From: G051132615 sp051132615
GTDB lineage: Bacteria; Pseudomonadota; Gammaproteobacteria; Burkholderiales; Neisseriaceae
DNA: 64,000 bases
Assembly: GCF_051132615.1 (NCBI RefSeq)
Contig: NZ_CP152375.1
Span: forward strand, 1,054,001 to 1,118,000
Direction: 5' to 3'
Position numbers and translations under genes: made by a program. A model generated the notes under the pieces. It was not told the DNA's origin. It did not search any database and saw only the letters and a list, made by a program, of their open reading frames with translations. Shown here in pieces: positions 1-7,237 of the stretch; the stretch's first letter is position 1; each line of letters opens with the position of its first letter.

Positions 1-180
1 TAAATTATTAAGCCATTTACAGTGGACTAATCGGCGCAAGGTCTTATTGATTCTGCCTTGCAATTAATCGCGCATAGAACCGATTACATGCGCTTGTGTC
101 TCACAACCAACTGCTTAAAGCCGTTTTACTTTTTAAAGTAGTGAGTGGTTCTATATTCATTTATTTAAGGAACGTGCGGC
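1..180. other. Structured non-coding segment at left edge
   Basis: I see no convincing gene here. The segment contains nested inverted repeats: AATCGG (about 29-34) can pair with CCGATT (about 81-86), and inside it GCAAGG can pair with CCTTGC. It lies just downstream of the leftward operator cluster at 209-267, so it would be the 5' part of a leftward (pL-like) transcript. It could be a leader RNA, an antitermination site or a small RNA. The structure is visible in the sequence; the role is inference. Confidence 0.3.
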
Positions 181-208
181 GGTGTTTTGCTGCGGTATGA
201 GTGAATAT

Positions 209-267
209 TATCAAAATGATAAATATCAATCAATAGCAATTTGATAATTTTTAATATAAATTTGATA
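209..267. promoter_or_regulatory. Left operator cluster (OL-like), three sites
   Basis: Three 13-bp sites fit TATCAnnnTGATA: 209-221 is a perfect palindrome (TATCAAAATGATA), and 234-246 and 255-267 have one mismatch each. The first is identical to the site at 1099-1111 on the other side of the repressor gene. Spacing is 25 and 21 bp. A leftward promoter (TTGATT, 17 bp, TAATAT on the minus strand) overlaps them. The arrangement matches lambda OL, so the CI repressor at 396-1067 probably binds here and silences a leftward early operon outside the window. Confidence 0.65.
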
Positions 268-342
268 AATTATTGAATAGCAAAGAGATAAATATTTTGA
301 ATTTATTTTACATTTTTGTAAATTTTGTAAGATTTAGGCAAC

Positions 343-363
343 AAAAAACCGCCCTAAGGCGGT
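343..363 (-). terminator. Intrinsic terminator of the repressor gene
   Basis: On the minus strand CCGCC, a short loop and GGCGG (349-362) are followed by a run of six T. It sits about 30 bases after the stop codon of the minus-strand repressor gene and would end its transcript. Confidence 0.8.
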
Positions 364-395
364 AATTTTATAAAAACAAGATTCTATTACATTGA

Positions 396-1067
396 TTATA
401 AAAGGCCTCCTTGTCCTCCCTGCCAAACAACGCGCCCGATAATATAATCATCTTCCAAAGGGAACATATCTTGATATAGAGACTTATTATTATTGTCTGA
501 TATATAAATCCATCCACCCTCTCGATCTCTAGCAATTCTCTTTACAACATCTCCGTTACCGTGACGATGTATAGCAAATACTTTTCCTTCTATAGGCTCT
601 CTTTGCGACGAGTCAACAAGTAATATATCTCCTGCGGAAATCGTTGGAAACATGCTATCACCTTCGGCGTATATCACTTCCAGCATTTCCTCTTTAAGAC
701 CCATTAAAATAAGCCAGTCTCTAGCAAATGCAAGATGTCTTTTTATTTCAACGTGAGGATTTTCTTCGCCTTTTCCGCATTCTGCTCTAGCTGTATATTG
801 AGGAATAAATGCAAAGTTTTCGTCTGTAGCTGGACGCGGAAAAGTATCATGATCACTTGAATGATCAGTATCCATCCATCCGTTTTGCTTGCCTGTTTTA
901 ACCTCTATTTCTCGCGCTAAAGTATTTCCTATATCGCGGAAACCTGTTTTGTTTTGGCTTACCTGAGAAGGGCTTTTATCTAATACTGAAGCAAGTTTTT
1001 GTACGGTTCCATACTCATCAATCAAAATCAATAAATTTTGTCTTCTTACATCTGCAATTGTTTTCAT
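396..1067 (-). CDS. CI-like prophage repressor, LexA/S24 type
   Basis: This 223-residue protein is the likely master repressor of the prophage. Residues 10-60 form a helix-turn-helix DNA-binding region. Residues 130-220 are a LexA/S24 peptidase domain with the catalytic serine in GDSMFP (S138) and the lysine in VVKRI (K176). A Cys-Gly pair at 97-98 is a plausible self-cleavage site, so induction through RecA after DNA damage is expected from the family. It is transcribed divergently from the Cro-like gene and has operator triplets on both sides (209-267 and 1099-1160), just as in lambda. The visible domains make the class certain; the exact operators are inferred. Confidence 0.93.
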   Translation of the reverse strand: MKTIADVRRQNLLILIDEYGTVQKLASVLDKSPSQVSQNKTGFRDIGNTLAREIEVKTGKQNGWMDTDHSSDHDTFPRPATDENFAFIPQYTARAECGKGEENPHVEIKRHLAFARDWLILMGLKEEMLEVIYAEGDSMFPTISAGDILLVDSSQREPIEGKVFAIHRHGNGDVVKRIARDREGGWIYISDNNNKSLYQDMFPLEDDYIIGRVVWQGGQGGLL

Positions 1068-1098
1068 TACTTACCCCTTAAATGTTTTGTCAAGATTA

Positions 1099-1160
1099 TA
1101 TCAAAATGATATTTTTTTAAATTATCATGATGATGTTGATTTGTAATTATCAATCTGATA
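1099..1160. promoter_or_regulatory. Right operator cluster (OR-like), three sites
   Basis: Three TATCAnnnTGATA sites lie at 1099-1111 (perfect, identical to a left site), 1123-1135 (one mismatch) and 1148-1160 (perfect). They are 24 and 25 bp apart, so they fall on nearly the same helix face at two-turn-plus spacing. They fill the gap between the divergent cI and cro genes and therefore overlap both promoters. Lambda OR is the model; binding by CI and Cro is inferred. Confidence 0.75.
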
Positions 1161-1194
1161 AGATTTGATAATGTTTTACATCTTGGTGATAAAT

Positions 1195-1386
1195 ATGGAG
1201 CTAAAAGAATTAACAAGAAAAGAGCGAATGGCTCTTGAAAAAAAGGTTGGGTTGTCAGAGGGCTATTTGTATTTAGTTGCGACAAACAGAAGAAGCCCAA
1301 GCCCAGAGTTATCAAAAAAAATTAATAAGGCAGACTCAAGATTTAAGTTAAGTGATCTTAGGCCTGATATATGGGGTGAACAATGA
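1195..1386 (+). CDS. Cro/YdaS-like regulator
   Basis: This small DNA-binding protein (63 residues from the ATG at 1195) probably represses cI and tunes early transcription during lytic growth. The KKVGLSEGYLYLVATNRRSP segment is a helix-turn-helix of the Cro/YdaS kind. I prefer ATG 1195 over the upstream TTG at 1165 because GGTGA lies 5 bases before it and the upstream residues overlap the last operator. It is the first gene of the rightward operon and overlaps the next gene by four bases. Confidence 0.75.
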   Translation: MELKELTRKERMALEKKVGLSEGYLYLVATNRRSPSPELSKKINKADSRFKLSDLRPDIWGEQ

Positions 1387-1598
1387 AACCAAGCCAAAAC
1401 AACATGATTCTTAATCATCTACAAAACAAAGGTTCAATAACACAAGAACAGGCTAAAAAACTTTATGGTGTAGCTCGTTTAGCTTCTCGTGTTAATGATT
1501 TAAAAAAACGTGGCTATAACATCGTGTCCGTAATGATTGAGGTTAAAAATCGCTATGGTGACAGGGTTAAAGTTGCTCAGTATTCGTTGGTGGTGTGA
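1383..1598 (+). CDS. Winged-helix (HTH_39-like) phage protein
   Basis: This is a 71-residue protein with a winged-helix pattern: ILNHLQNKGSITQEQAKKLY, then GVARLASRVNDLKKRGYNI. The same pattern is found in small phage proteins of the HTH_39 family. The start overlaps the stop of the Cro-like gene (ATGA), so the two are probably translated together. It likely binds DNA in the early or replication region, but the precise target cannot be told from the sequence. Confidence 0.7.
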   Translation: MKPSQNNMILNHLQNKGSITQEQAKKLYGVARLASRVNDLKKRGYNIVSVMIEVKNRYGDRVKVAQYSLVV

Positions 1599-1599
1599 T

Positions 1600-1779
1600 A
1601 TGGACAGAATAGAGAGAGAAAAACAACTTGAAACTGTCAAAAACATGATGGTTAAGGCCAAGCATGATGATAATCAATCACTATTGGAGCATCTTTATTT
1701 TCAAGAATTTTTACCATTATTAAATTTACGCACGGAAGAAGAAATAGCTCAAATGGAAGCAGAAAAGGGGCTTGTATGA
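1600..1779 (+). CDS. Small early phage protein, unknown
   Basis: I do not recognise this 59-residue protein. It starts at an ATG one base after the previous stop and its own stop overlaps the start of the replication gene (ATGA). It is charged, helical and rich in Glu and Lys, with no membrane segment and no cysteines. Tight packing between two early genes supports its being translated. Confidence 0.55.
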   Translation: MDRIEREKQLETVKNMMVKAKHDDNQSLLEHLYFQEFLPLLNLRTEEEIAQMEAEKGLV

Positions 1780-2555
1780 GTCTTTTATTTACCAAAGCCC
1801 CTATTGTTGTTAATACAGATTTAGCTTGCGCTATTGGCTTTGAAGAAGCGGTTGTTCTTCAGCAAGTTAAATACTGGTTAAAACGATCAAAAAATGTAAT
1901 TGATGGCAAAACATGGGTTTACAACTCTATTGCATCATGGGCGAAACAATTCCCATTTTGGAGCGATACAAAAGTTAAGCGTATTTTTGCTGATCTTGTA
2001 GATCAAAAATTATTGCTTACAGCAAACCATAATAAATCCAAAATGGATAAAACATTATGGTACACAATTAATGATGACCGATTAGATGAAATTGAACATT
2101 CGATTGGGTCAGATTGCACCAATGGAGAGTATCAAGATGACCCAATGGATAGTGACAATTTGACCCAACCTATACCAGAGATTACACAGAGATTACACAG
2201 AGAAGATAACAATGAACAAAAAAATGTTCACCCTATCAACCGCAAAACAGCACAACGTGTTGTAGACAGTTTTAATGAAATTACATCTCTACCAAAAGTA
2301 AAAGTTATATCTGAAGACAGAATAAAAGCAATTAAAGCCAGATGGAGAGATTTAGCTGAATACAAAAAAATAGAAGCTACTGATACACAAACAATGATTA
2401 ATTTGTTTTCTGGGTTTTTTAAATATGTTGAGGACTCAGATTTTCTATCTGGCAGATCAGAAAAATTTAATTGTTACTTTGATTGGATATTCAAGAAAGC
2501 TAATTTCATCAAGATTCTTGAAGGCAATTATGAAAATGGAAGGTTCGCTAAATGA
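1776..2555 (+). CDS. Phage replication initiator / replisome organiser
   Basis: This 259-residue protein probably binds the phage origin and helps load the DnaB-type helicase encoded next. Residues 1-110 form the winged-helix region common to phage O-like and DnaD-like replication proteins (LACAIGFEEAVVLQQVKYWL). Residues 160-255 form a C-terminal helical domain ending in NFIKILEGNY, a signature shared by many phage replisome organisers. It overlaps the helicase gene by four bases. By analogy with lambda O the origin may lie inside this gene, but I saw no clear iteron set. Confidence 0.75.
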   Translation: MSLLFTKAPIVVNTDLACAIGFEEAVVLQQVKYWLKRSKNVIDGKTWVYNSIASWAKQFPFWSDTKVKRIFADLVDQKLLLTANHNKSKMDKTLWYTINDDRLDEIEHSIGSDCTNGEYQDDPMDSDNLTQPIPEITQRLHREDNNEQKNVHPINRKTAQRVVDSFNEITSLPKVKVISEDRIKAIKARWRDLAEYKKIEATDTQTMINLFSGFFKYVEDSDFLSGRSEKFNCYFDWIFKKANFIKILEGNYENGRFAK

Positions 2556-3892
2556 TTACAAACTATAACACCGATGCAGAAAGAGCATTGATTGGTGGGC
2601 TTTTAATCAACAATAACGCACTAGACAAGATCATTGAGATTGTAGACGCTAAAATGTTCTATGACCTTCAGTTAAGCAAAATATTTCAATGCGTTACTTC
2701 TTTGATTGATGAGCATAATCGCGCTGATATTTTGATGGTTAATGAAAAACTAGGTGATGACATAGCTCCTTTGTTTTTCTTGGCTGACATTCATCAAAAT
2801 ACCCCAAGTGCCGCAAACATTGTTATGTATGCAAAGTTGGTTAAAAAGCATTTTCAAAAACGAGAAGCTATCAGAATCAACAATGAAGTCAATCAAGAGC
2901 TATGCGAAGAAGTCATTGAGGATGTGCAAGCAATTATTCTTGATGGTGCGGCAAAGCTTGAGAAACTAACAGAAGACCATAATGATGCTGAAAATACACT
3001 GAATGCAAATGAATTAAGCTTATTAAGCATTAATACCATGATGCAACGCCAAGAAGGTGTTGAAACAGGCTTAAAAACTGGATATTTAGATTTTGATAAC
3101 AAAACAAATGGTCTTAATCCTGGTAATTTAGTAATTGTTGCTGGCCGCCCTTCTATGGGCAAAACACTGGTCGCGACAAACATTATGCAACATGTAGCAC
3201 TAAATAATCATGTTCTTATGTTCTCTCTTGAAATGTCAAAACAAGAGCTTGCAGATCGTCAAATTGCTAGCCTTAGTGGTGTTGAATTAGACAAAATAAT
3301 CAAAGGAAAGCTTACTGATTTAGATTATGACAATGTTACTGCTGCTGCTCACAAATCAGGAAAAATGAATCTTACAGTTGATTTCCGTGGGGGGTTAACA
3401 ATTGAGCAAGTGCGCGCAAAAGCTCGCATGGTCAACAGAAAAAACAAGCTAGGTTTAATTGTTGTTGATTATCTTCAACTGATGAACACAGCAAAATCTA
3501 TGGAAAGTAAGACAGTAGAGGTTGGACATATCAGCAAAGGCTTAAAAGCTTTAGCAAAAGAGCTAAATGTACCTGTTATTGCCCTATCTCAATTATCACG
3601 CTCAGTAGAACAACGCACAGATAAACGCCCCATTATGTCTGATTTGCGTGATTCTGGGTCTATTGAACAGGATGCGGATGTAATCGTTATGGTCTACAGA
3701 GAAGAATATTACAACGACAACAGCCGAAATAAAGGCATTGTTGAATTGATTATTCGTAAAAACCGTCAAGGTGAAACAGGCAGCGTTTTTCTAGCTTTCC
3801 AAGGTAACTGTGCGCGTATATCAAATCTTTCTCATGAGTGGACATATCAAGAGCCAGTTGAATATAAAAAAACTGGCACACATGGATTTTAG
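2552..3892 (+). CDS. dnaB: Replicative DNA helicase, DnaB family
   Basis: This 446-residue hexameric 5'-3' helicase unwinds DNA at the phage fork. The N-terminal helical domain begins with the typical DAERALIGGLLIN segment. The C-terminal RecA-like domain has Walker A GRPSMGKT (about residue 198), the DnaB motif LIVVDYLQLM as Walker B, and LRDSGSIEQDAD as the arginine-finger region. Length and order match the family. It follows the replication initiator, making this a phage that brings its own helicase rather than a loader of the host one. Confidence 0.95.
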   Translation: MITNYNTDAERALIGGLLINNNALDKIIEIVDAKMFYDLQLSKIFQCVTSLIDEHNRADILMVNEKLGDDIAPLFFLADIHQNTPSAANIVMYAKLVKKHFQKREAIRINNEVNQELCEEVIEDVQAIILDGAAKLEKLTEDHNDAENTLNANELSLLSINTMMQRQEGVETGLKTGYLDFDNKTNGLNPGNLVIVAGRPSMGKTLVATNIMQHVALNNHVLMFSLEMSKQELADRQIASLSGVELDKIIKGKLTDLDYDNVTAAAHKSGKMNLTVDFRGGLTIEQVRAKARMVNRKNKLGLIVVDYLQLMNTAKSMESKTVEVGHISKGLKALAKELNVPVIALSQLSRSVEQRTDKRPIMSDLRDSGSIEQDADVIVMVYREEYYNDNSRNKGIVELIIRKNRQGETGSVFLAFQGNCARISNLSHEWTYQEPVEYKKTGTHGF

Positions 3893-3903
3893 GAAAGGCA
3901 GAT

Positions 3904-4344
3904 ATGGAAACGGTAATTGACGAGGTTAAATGTACGATTGTTCGTGGCTCAAATATCAGGGCTACATTTGTTAACTTATGGAATACAGCAGGTGCAATAG
4001 TTGATTCAGGTAAAGCATGTGATATTTATCTTAAACCAGTAAAGATAACGCGTTCAGTATCACAAAATAGGCTCATGTGGGCGTTGTTACAAGATATCGC
4101 TAATCAGGTTATCTGGCATGGCTTAAAACTAACAAGTGATGAATGGAAAGAGATTATTACAGCCTCTTGGCGTGGGCAAAGAACAGTTCCAAATCTTGAG
4201 GGTACAGGATTTGTAGTTTTGGGTGCCAGAACTTCAAAATTGTCAGTAGATGAAATGGGCGAGCTAATAAACGTGATTATAGCTTTTGGGCATGAGCAAG
4301 AAGTTAAATTCACTGCTCCTAAATGGATGTATGAGGGTATTTAA
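3904..4344 (+). CDS. ninB: Recombination protein NinB family
   Basis: This 146-residue protein belongs to the lambda NinB (Orf) family, single-strand-binding recombination mediators that can stand in for RecFOR. The family core is visible: RSVSQNRLMWALLQDIANQV, the SWRGQRTVPN segment and the final HEQEVKFTAPKW. A ribosome site (AGGAAAGG) sits 11 bases upstream of the ATG. It lies in a nin-like block with an HNH-like protein and RusA, which together process recombination intermediates. Confidence 0.85.
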   Translation: METVIDEVKCTIVRGSNIRATFVNLWNTAGAIVDSGKACDIYLKPVKITRSVSQNRLMWALLQDIANQVIWHGLKLTSDEWKEIITASWRGQRTVPNLEGTGFVVLGARTSKLSVDEMGELINVIIAFGHEQEVKFTAPKWMYEGI

Positions 4345-4345
4345 G

Positions 4346-4807
4346 ATGGCGATAAATAAACAAAGAAACCTAGTAAGTAAGCATATAAGAAATGGCGCAA
4401 GGGGTGAATTATGTAGTTTTATGTTTACTCACGGCGTTTGTGAATGCTCAAGAGAAACAACTGTATTTTGCCACCTTAAAAGTGGTACTCATGGGATGGG
4501 ATTAAAAGGTACTGATTTGATTGGCGCGTATGGTTGCCGCTCTTGTCATGATTTCATAGATGGTCGCATGAAGAATTATTACGATGAGAATGGTATTTAT
4601 TTAGTTAAATTAAATGGTTTACGTGAAACTCATAGAGTTTTAATGAAAAAGAAAATCATATTTTATTCAGATTTAGCATGTGAAGCTCTTGATTCCATCT
4701 ATGACAAACAAGAAGGATTAAGCAAAGAGTTATATTTTGAATATGTGAATAAAATCATTGAGCTGTACAACAAAGGCGATATAACAGTTAAAGGTGACAA
4801 ACGATGA
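4346..4807 (+). CDS. DUF1364-like putative HNH nuclease
   Basis: This 153-residue protein has the DUF1364 pattern: an ARGELCSFMFTHGVCE region, then GMGLKGTDLIGAYGCRSCHD and FIDGR. The Cys and His residues (CxxCHD and the preceding VCxC) look like a zinc-bound HNH/beta-beta-alpha site, so a DNA endonuclease role is likely, though catalysis is not shown for most members. I start it at ATG 4346, one base after the ninB stop, because the family similarity begins there. Its place in the nin-like block suggests work on recombination or packaging intermediates. Confidence 0.75.
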   Translation: MAINKQRNLVSKHIRNGARGELCSFMFTHGVCECSRETTVFCHLKSGTHGMGLKGTDLIGAYGCRSCHDFIDGRMKNYYDENGIYLVKLNGLRETHRVLMKKKIIFYSDLACEALDSIYDKQEGLSKELYFEYVNKIIELYNKGDITVKGDKR

Positions 4808-4829
4808 ACAATGAAGGATGGGATTTATA

Positions 4830-4913
4830 ATGGACAATAACACAGCATCAGTATTGATTGTTTTAATTACATTTTCATTCTTTGCATTTTTAATATGGAT
4901 GGCTGGAAAATGA
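4830..4913 (+). CDS. 27-residue single-span membrane microprotein
   Basis: This short frame encodes MDNNTASV followed by a hydrophobic stretch (LIVLITFSFFAFLIWM) and ends in AGK. An AAGGA site lies upstream and the stop overlaps the rusA start (ATGA), the same coupling used throughout this operon. The hydrophobic stretch would span the membrane once. Its function is unknown. It could also serve only as a leader that couples translation to rusA. Confidence 0.5.
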   Translation: MDNNTASVLIVLITFSFFAFLIWMAGK

Positions 4914-5269
4914 GCACAATAATAATATTACCCTTCCCTGATTCAAAACTCATGCCAAATCGCAAGAATGGTAGGAGCTGGGCTAGCACAGCAAAAGAAA
5001 AGAAAAGTTCAAAAGATGAGGGTTATTACATCACTCTATTAGCTGGCTTGAAAGGCGCAAAGATTAAACCAGGTATGAAAGTAATGTTCTATCAACCAGA
5101 CAATAGGAAACGTGATCTTGATAATCTTTATGCAGCCATGAAACATGCTCAGGATGGAATGATGATGGCTATTGGCATGGATGATTCAATATTGCGCCCT
5201 GTTGTATTAGATAAGACAGTTGATAGAAATAATCCTCGCGTGGAAATAACACTGGAGATTGAGCAATGA
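4910..5269 (+). CDS. rusA: Holliday junction resolvase RusA
   Basis: This 119-residue endonuclease resolves four-way DNA junctions during phage recombination and before packaging. The RusA signature RKRDLDNL (about residues 66-73) carries the paired aspartates that bind the metal, and a further Asp lies in GMDDSIL. The N-terminal PFPDSKLMPNRKNG segment is also typical. Start at ATG 4910, overlapping the microprotein stop. Length fits the family (about 120 residues). Confidence 0.92.
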   Translation: MSTIIILPFPDSKLMPNRKNGRSWASTAKEKKSSKDEGYYITLLAGLKGAKIKPGMKVMFYQPDNRKRDLDNLYAAMKHAQDGMMMAIGMDDSILRPVVLDKTVDRNNPRVEITLEIEQ

Positions 5270-5637
5270 ACACAAAAAACAGAGTAAGTTCATACATACG
5301 AAACTGGGCTGCTTGGAATCGTGATGTAGGCAAAATAGGTCAAACATGCTGCTCTTTTGAACGTCACTTTGCAAATGACCCCGAACGGCATAAATGGGAA
5401 GAAGACATTGAAAGACGTTTAAGTTTTAGATATGACGCAAAGATTGCAAATAAGGCCGAGCAGTTAATTATACAGAATTTATCTAAAACAGAGATTCGTG
5501 TTCTTGTGGCATGTGAGGTGTATGGACATAACATGGCACTTAAAACAGTAGCTCGCATTATAGAAATGCCTTTATCTACATTAGAAACATATCGTGATGC
5601 AGCATTTTATAAATTGGGGGTGGCGATAAATGGCTAA
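5266..5637 (+). CDS. Q-like late gene regulator (putative antiterminator)
   Basis: This 123-residue protein has a C-terminal helix-turn-helix like sigma region 4 (LSKTEIRVLVACEVYGHN, then VARIIEMPLSTLETYRDAAF). That architecture occurs in phage late activators and antiterminators of the ArpU/Q-like type. It is the last large gene of the early operon and is followed by a promoter, a structured leader and an intrinsic terminator (5886-6035), which is the arrangement expected for a Q protein and its target. The role is inferred from fold and position rather than from a specific family signature. Confidence 0.6.
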   Translation: MNTKNRVSSYIRNWAAWNRDVGKIGQTCCSFERHFANDPERHKWEEDIERRLSFRYDAKIANKAEQLIIQNLSKTEIRVLVACEVYGHNMALKTVARIIEMPLSTLETYRDAAFYKLGVAING

Positions 5638-5845
5638 ATTCAGAAGCGTGGCAGATATTTCAATAGAGATACTAGAAAGTGCTAAAAGACCTTTAACAGC
5701 AAAAGAAATAGATAACATATCAGGGAATGTCTTTGGTTCAGATAATATATGTCACTCTCTTAAACATTGGGTCAAAAAAGGCGTTATAGGGAAGAGAGCT
5801 AAAAAATCCTATATGAGAAAAATGGAATACTACATTGTTGATTAA
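5630..5845 (+). CDS. Small winged-helix protein
   Basis: This 71-residue protein begins inside the end of the Q-like gene. ISIEILESAKRPLTAKEIDN followed by SLKHWVKKGVIGKR resembles a winged-helix domain of the HARE-HTH kind, which is used for DNA binding. It is basic at the C terminus. It may act with the late regulator. No closer family is recognised. Confidence 0.6.
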   Translation: MAKFRSVADISIEILESAKRPLTAKEIDNISGNVFGSDNICHSLKHWVKKGVIGKRAKKSYMRKMEYYIVD

Positions 5846-5885
5846 TAACAAATATGGAAAATCGTGGAAAGTCACGGAAACAAGC

Positions 5886-5914
5886 TTTCAATACCAGCAT
5901 AGTTTTGCTATATT
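5886..5914 (+). promoter_or_regulatory. Candidate late promoter (pR'-like)
   Basis: TTTCAA (5886-5891) and TATATT (5909-5914) are separated by 17 bases. Transcription would begin near 5921. The leader that follows can fold through GGGTGGTA (5924-5931) with TACCACCC (5986-5993) and meets an intrinsic terminator at 6011-6035 before the first late gene. This copies the lambda pR'/tR' layout, so a late transcript would need antitermination, probably by the protein at 5266-5637. The boxes are seen; use in vivo is inferred. Confidence 0.5.
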
Positions 5915-6010
5915 GACTTTTGTGGGTGGTAGAGTAATGTTCAACACAGTTTAAGATGATTTCCTTTTTAGAAACGGTTCACACTTACCACCCCCTCAAA
6001 CTATCTCTCA

Positions 6011-6035
6011 AGCTCACTTAATTGTGGGCTTTTTT
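6011..6035 (+). terminator. Terminator at the head of the late operon (tR'-like)
   Basis: AGCTCAC (6011-6017) pairs with GTGGGCT (6024-6030), with one G-T pair, and is followed by TTTTTT. It ends eight bases before the next start codon, so it would block late transcription unless bypassed. Confidence 0.7.
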
Positions 6036-6042
6036 ATTGCCT

Positions 6043-6216
6043 ATGAAAACATATTACTTATTAAAGATTGTCAATAAAGTTATTGATGGTAAAGAATACT
6101 TAGTTCGTGATGCTGGTCGTTTATATATATCAGACATAAAAGATGGCAGCACAGTAGTTCTTGATAGAGTTGAAGCGGAAACATGGCGAGAAGCTAAAAT
6201 TAAATTGGGGTATTGA
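6043..6216 (+). CDS. Small phage protein, unknown
   Basis: I do not recognise this 57-residue protein (MKTYYLLKIVNKVIDG and so on). It looks soluble and beta-rich, ending just before the ATG of the next gene. There is no clear ribosome site before ATG 6043, which falls in the T-run of the preceding terminator. Translation may therefore be weak, or the frame may be a remnant. Confidence 0.45.
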   Translation: MKTYYLLKIVNKVIDGKEYLVRDAGRLYISDIKDGSTVVLDRVEAETWREAKIKLGY

Positions 6217-6519
6217 ATGCTAAAAAAACTAATCAATCAAATTAAATTCTGGATAGATATATTATTACCAAGATGGATAACAACTGATACTGGTTATTCT
6301 GAAAAGGATGGCATATTTACCCCCTTGGGAGATATGAAATATATCGTTGCAATGGTTGATTGTGACCATGATTGGTTCTCAGAAGTTGAGTATGTAGCAA
6401 AGACAACTTGTTTTAATTTATTTGGTCGTGGCATTTCTGCTCGATTTAATCGTGACGATTTAATGACAATTCAAGAATGGTGTGTAAGAAATAAGATGTT
6501 ACATATCTTAAATAAATAA
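6217..6519 (+). CDS. Phage protein of unknown function
   Basis: This 100-residue protein starts directly after the previous stop. The first 20 residues are amphipathic and hydrophobic (LINQIKFWIDILLPRWI), and the rest is soluble with three cysteines and a Trp-Cys near the end. No family recognised. It sits where lambdoid phages carry lysis or accessory genes, but nothing in it shows a lysis role. Confidence 0.5.
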   Translation: MLKKLINQIKFWIDILLPRWITTDTGYSEKDGIFTPLGDMKYIVAMVDCDHDWFSEVEYVAKTTCFNLFGRGISARFNRDDLMTIQEWCVRNKMLHILNK

Positions 6520-6702
6520 TAACAAATATTCTCGTTTATCTCGGGGATATATCAGAGCATTAATAAATTATAGTGAAAGAAGCGATCAAACAGATGCGCT
6601 AACATCTGAATGATCATCAAACACACAAAGATAGCTTGTGAGTCTAACCAAGGCTTCTCCATCCTCGCGAGGAAGTGAGAGCTTAACATAAGGCTCATAG
6701 AC
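6520..6702. other. Non-coding leader before the packaging genes
   Basis: No convincing gene is seen. The segment has hairpin potential around TTCTC, CCTCGCGAGG and GAGAG (about 6650-6690), just before the Com-like start. In phage Mu the com/mom region is controlled through RNA structure, so a regulatory leader is possible here. A minus-strand frame across it looks like chance. Confidence 0.35.
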
Positions 6703-6858
6703 ATGAAAGAAGAAATACGTTGTATTAAATGCAATCGTAAACTATGCGAGGCTGATTATAAGTTCATATCAATCAAATGCCCTCGCTGTTATGAATTAAA
6801 TGTGAGCACCAAGAGAGTGCCAAGAGGGTTGAATTATGGCGACAGAAGAAAAAAATAA
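6703..6858 (+). CDS. Com-like zinc-finger protein
   Basis: This 51-residue protein has CIKCNRKLCE, a spacer, then ISIKCPRCYELN, the four-cysteine zinc pattern of phage Mu Com. Com is an RNA-binding protein that activates translation of the mom DNA-modification gene. Here no mom gene follows; instead the frame overlaps the start of the small terminase by 23 bases. Com-like proteins occur next to terminase genes in many prophages, and the target may be this message itself. It is too short for usual gene calling but the motif is clear. Confidence 0.75.
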   Translation: MKEEIRCIKCNRKLCEADYKFISIKCPRCYELNVSTKRVPRGLNYGDRRKK

Positions 6859-7237
6859 AATAGGTCGTCCAAGTTTGTTAACTAAAGAGCTTATAGAGAA
6901 AGCTCTTTTTTATTTAGCTAATGATGGATGGCAAGAGGCTGGAGATGTTGTGCCAAGTGTCGCTGGACTAGCATGCTATTTGGGTGTAGGTAGACAAACT
7001 TTATACGATTATAAAGAACAATCGCTTGAGTTTTCGTACATCTTAGAAGGCATAGGCGCCGCACAAGAGAAAATGCTCATTAATGGTGGGCTACTAAGTA
7101 CATATAACCCAACAATCACAAAGATGATGATGACAAAGCATGGTTATACAGATAAGCATGAAGTAGACAATACTTCAAGTGACGGCAGTCTTTCCATGCC
7201 AGTAACTATTGAGATTGTTTCAGCAGAAAGTAAGTAA
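6836..7237 (+). CDS. Terminase small subunit
   Basis: This 133-residue protein probably recognises the packaging site and hands DNA to the large subunit. The KIGRPSLLTKELIEKALFYL opening and the helix-turn-helix VAGLACYLGVGRQTLYDYKE are typical of small terminases. The C-terminal part (MMMTKHGYTDKHEVD) would contact the large subunit. It shares a base with the next start, so the two are coupled. Confidence 0.85.
   Translation: MATEEKNKIGRPSLLTKELIEKALFYLANDGWQEAGDVVPSVAGLACYLGVGRQTLYDYKEQSLEFSYILEGIGAAQEKMLINGGLLSTYNPTITKMMMTKHGYTDKHEVDNTSSDGSLSMPVTIEIVSAESK

Noticed and set aside
1067..1315. 82-residue minus-strand frame across the cI-cro gap
   Set aside because: It spans the operator cluster and part of cro. 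The region is explained by regulation.
6552..6734. 60-residue minus-strand frame in the gap before com
   Set aside because: No ribosome site, hydrophobic mixed composition, and the end overlaps the better-supported Com-like gene.
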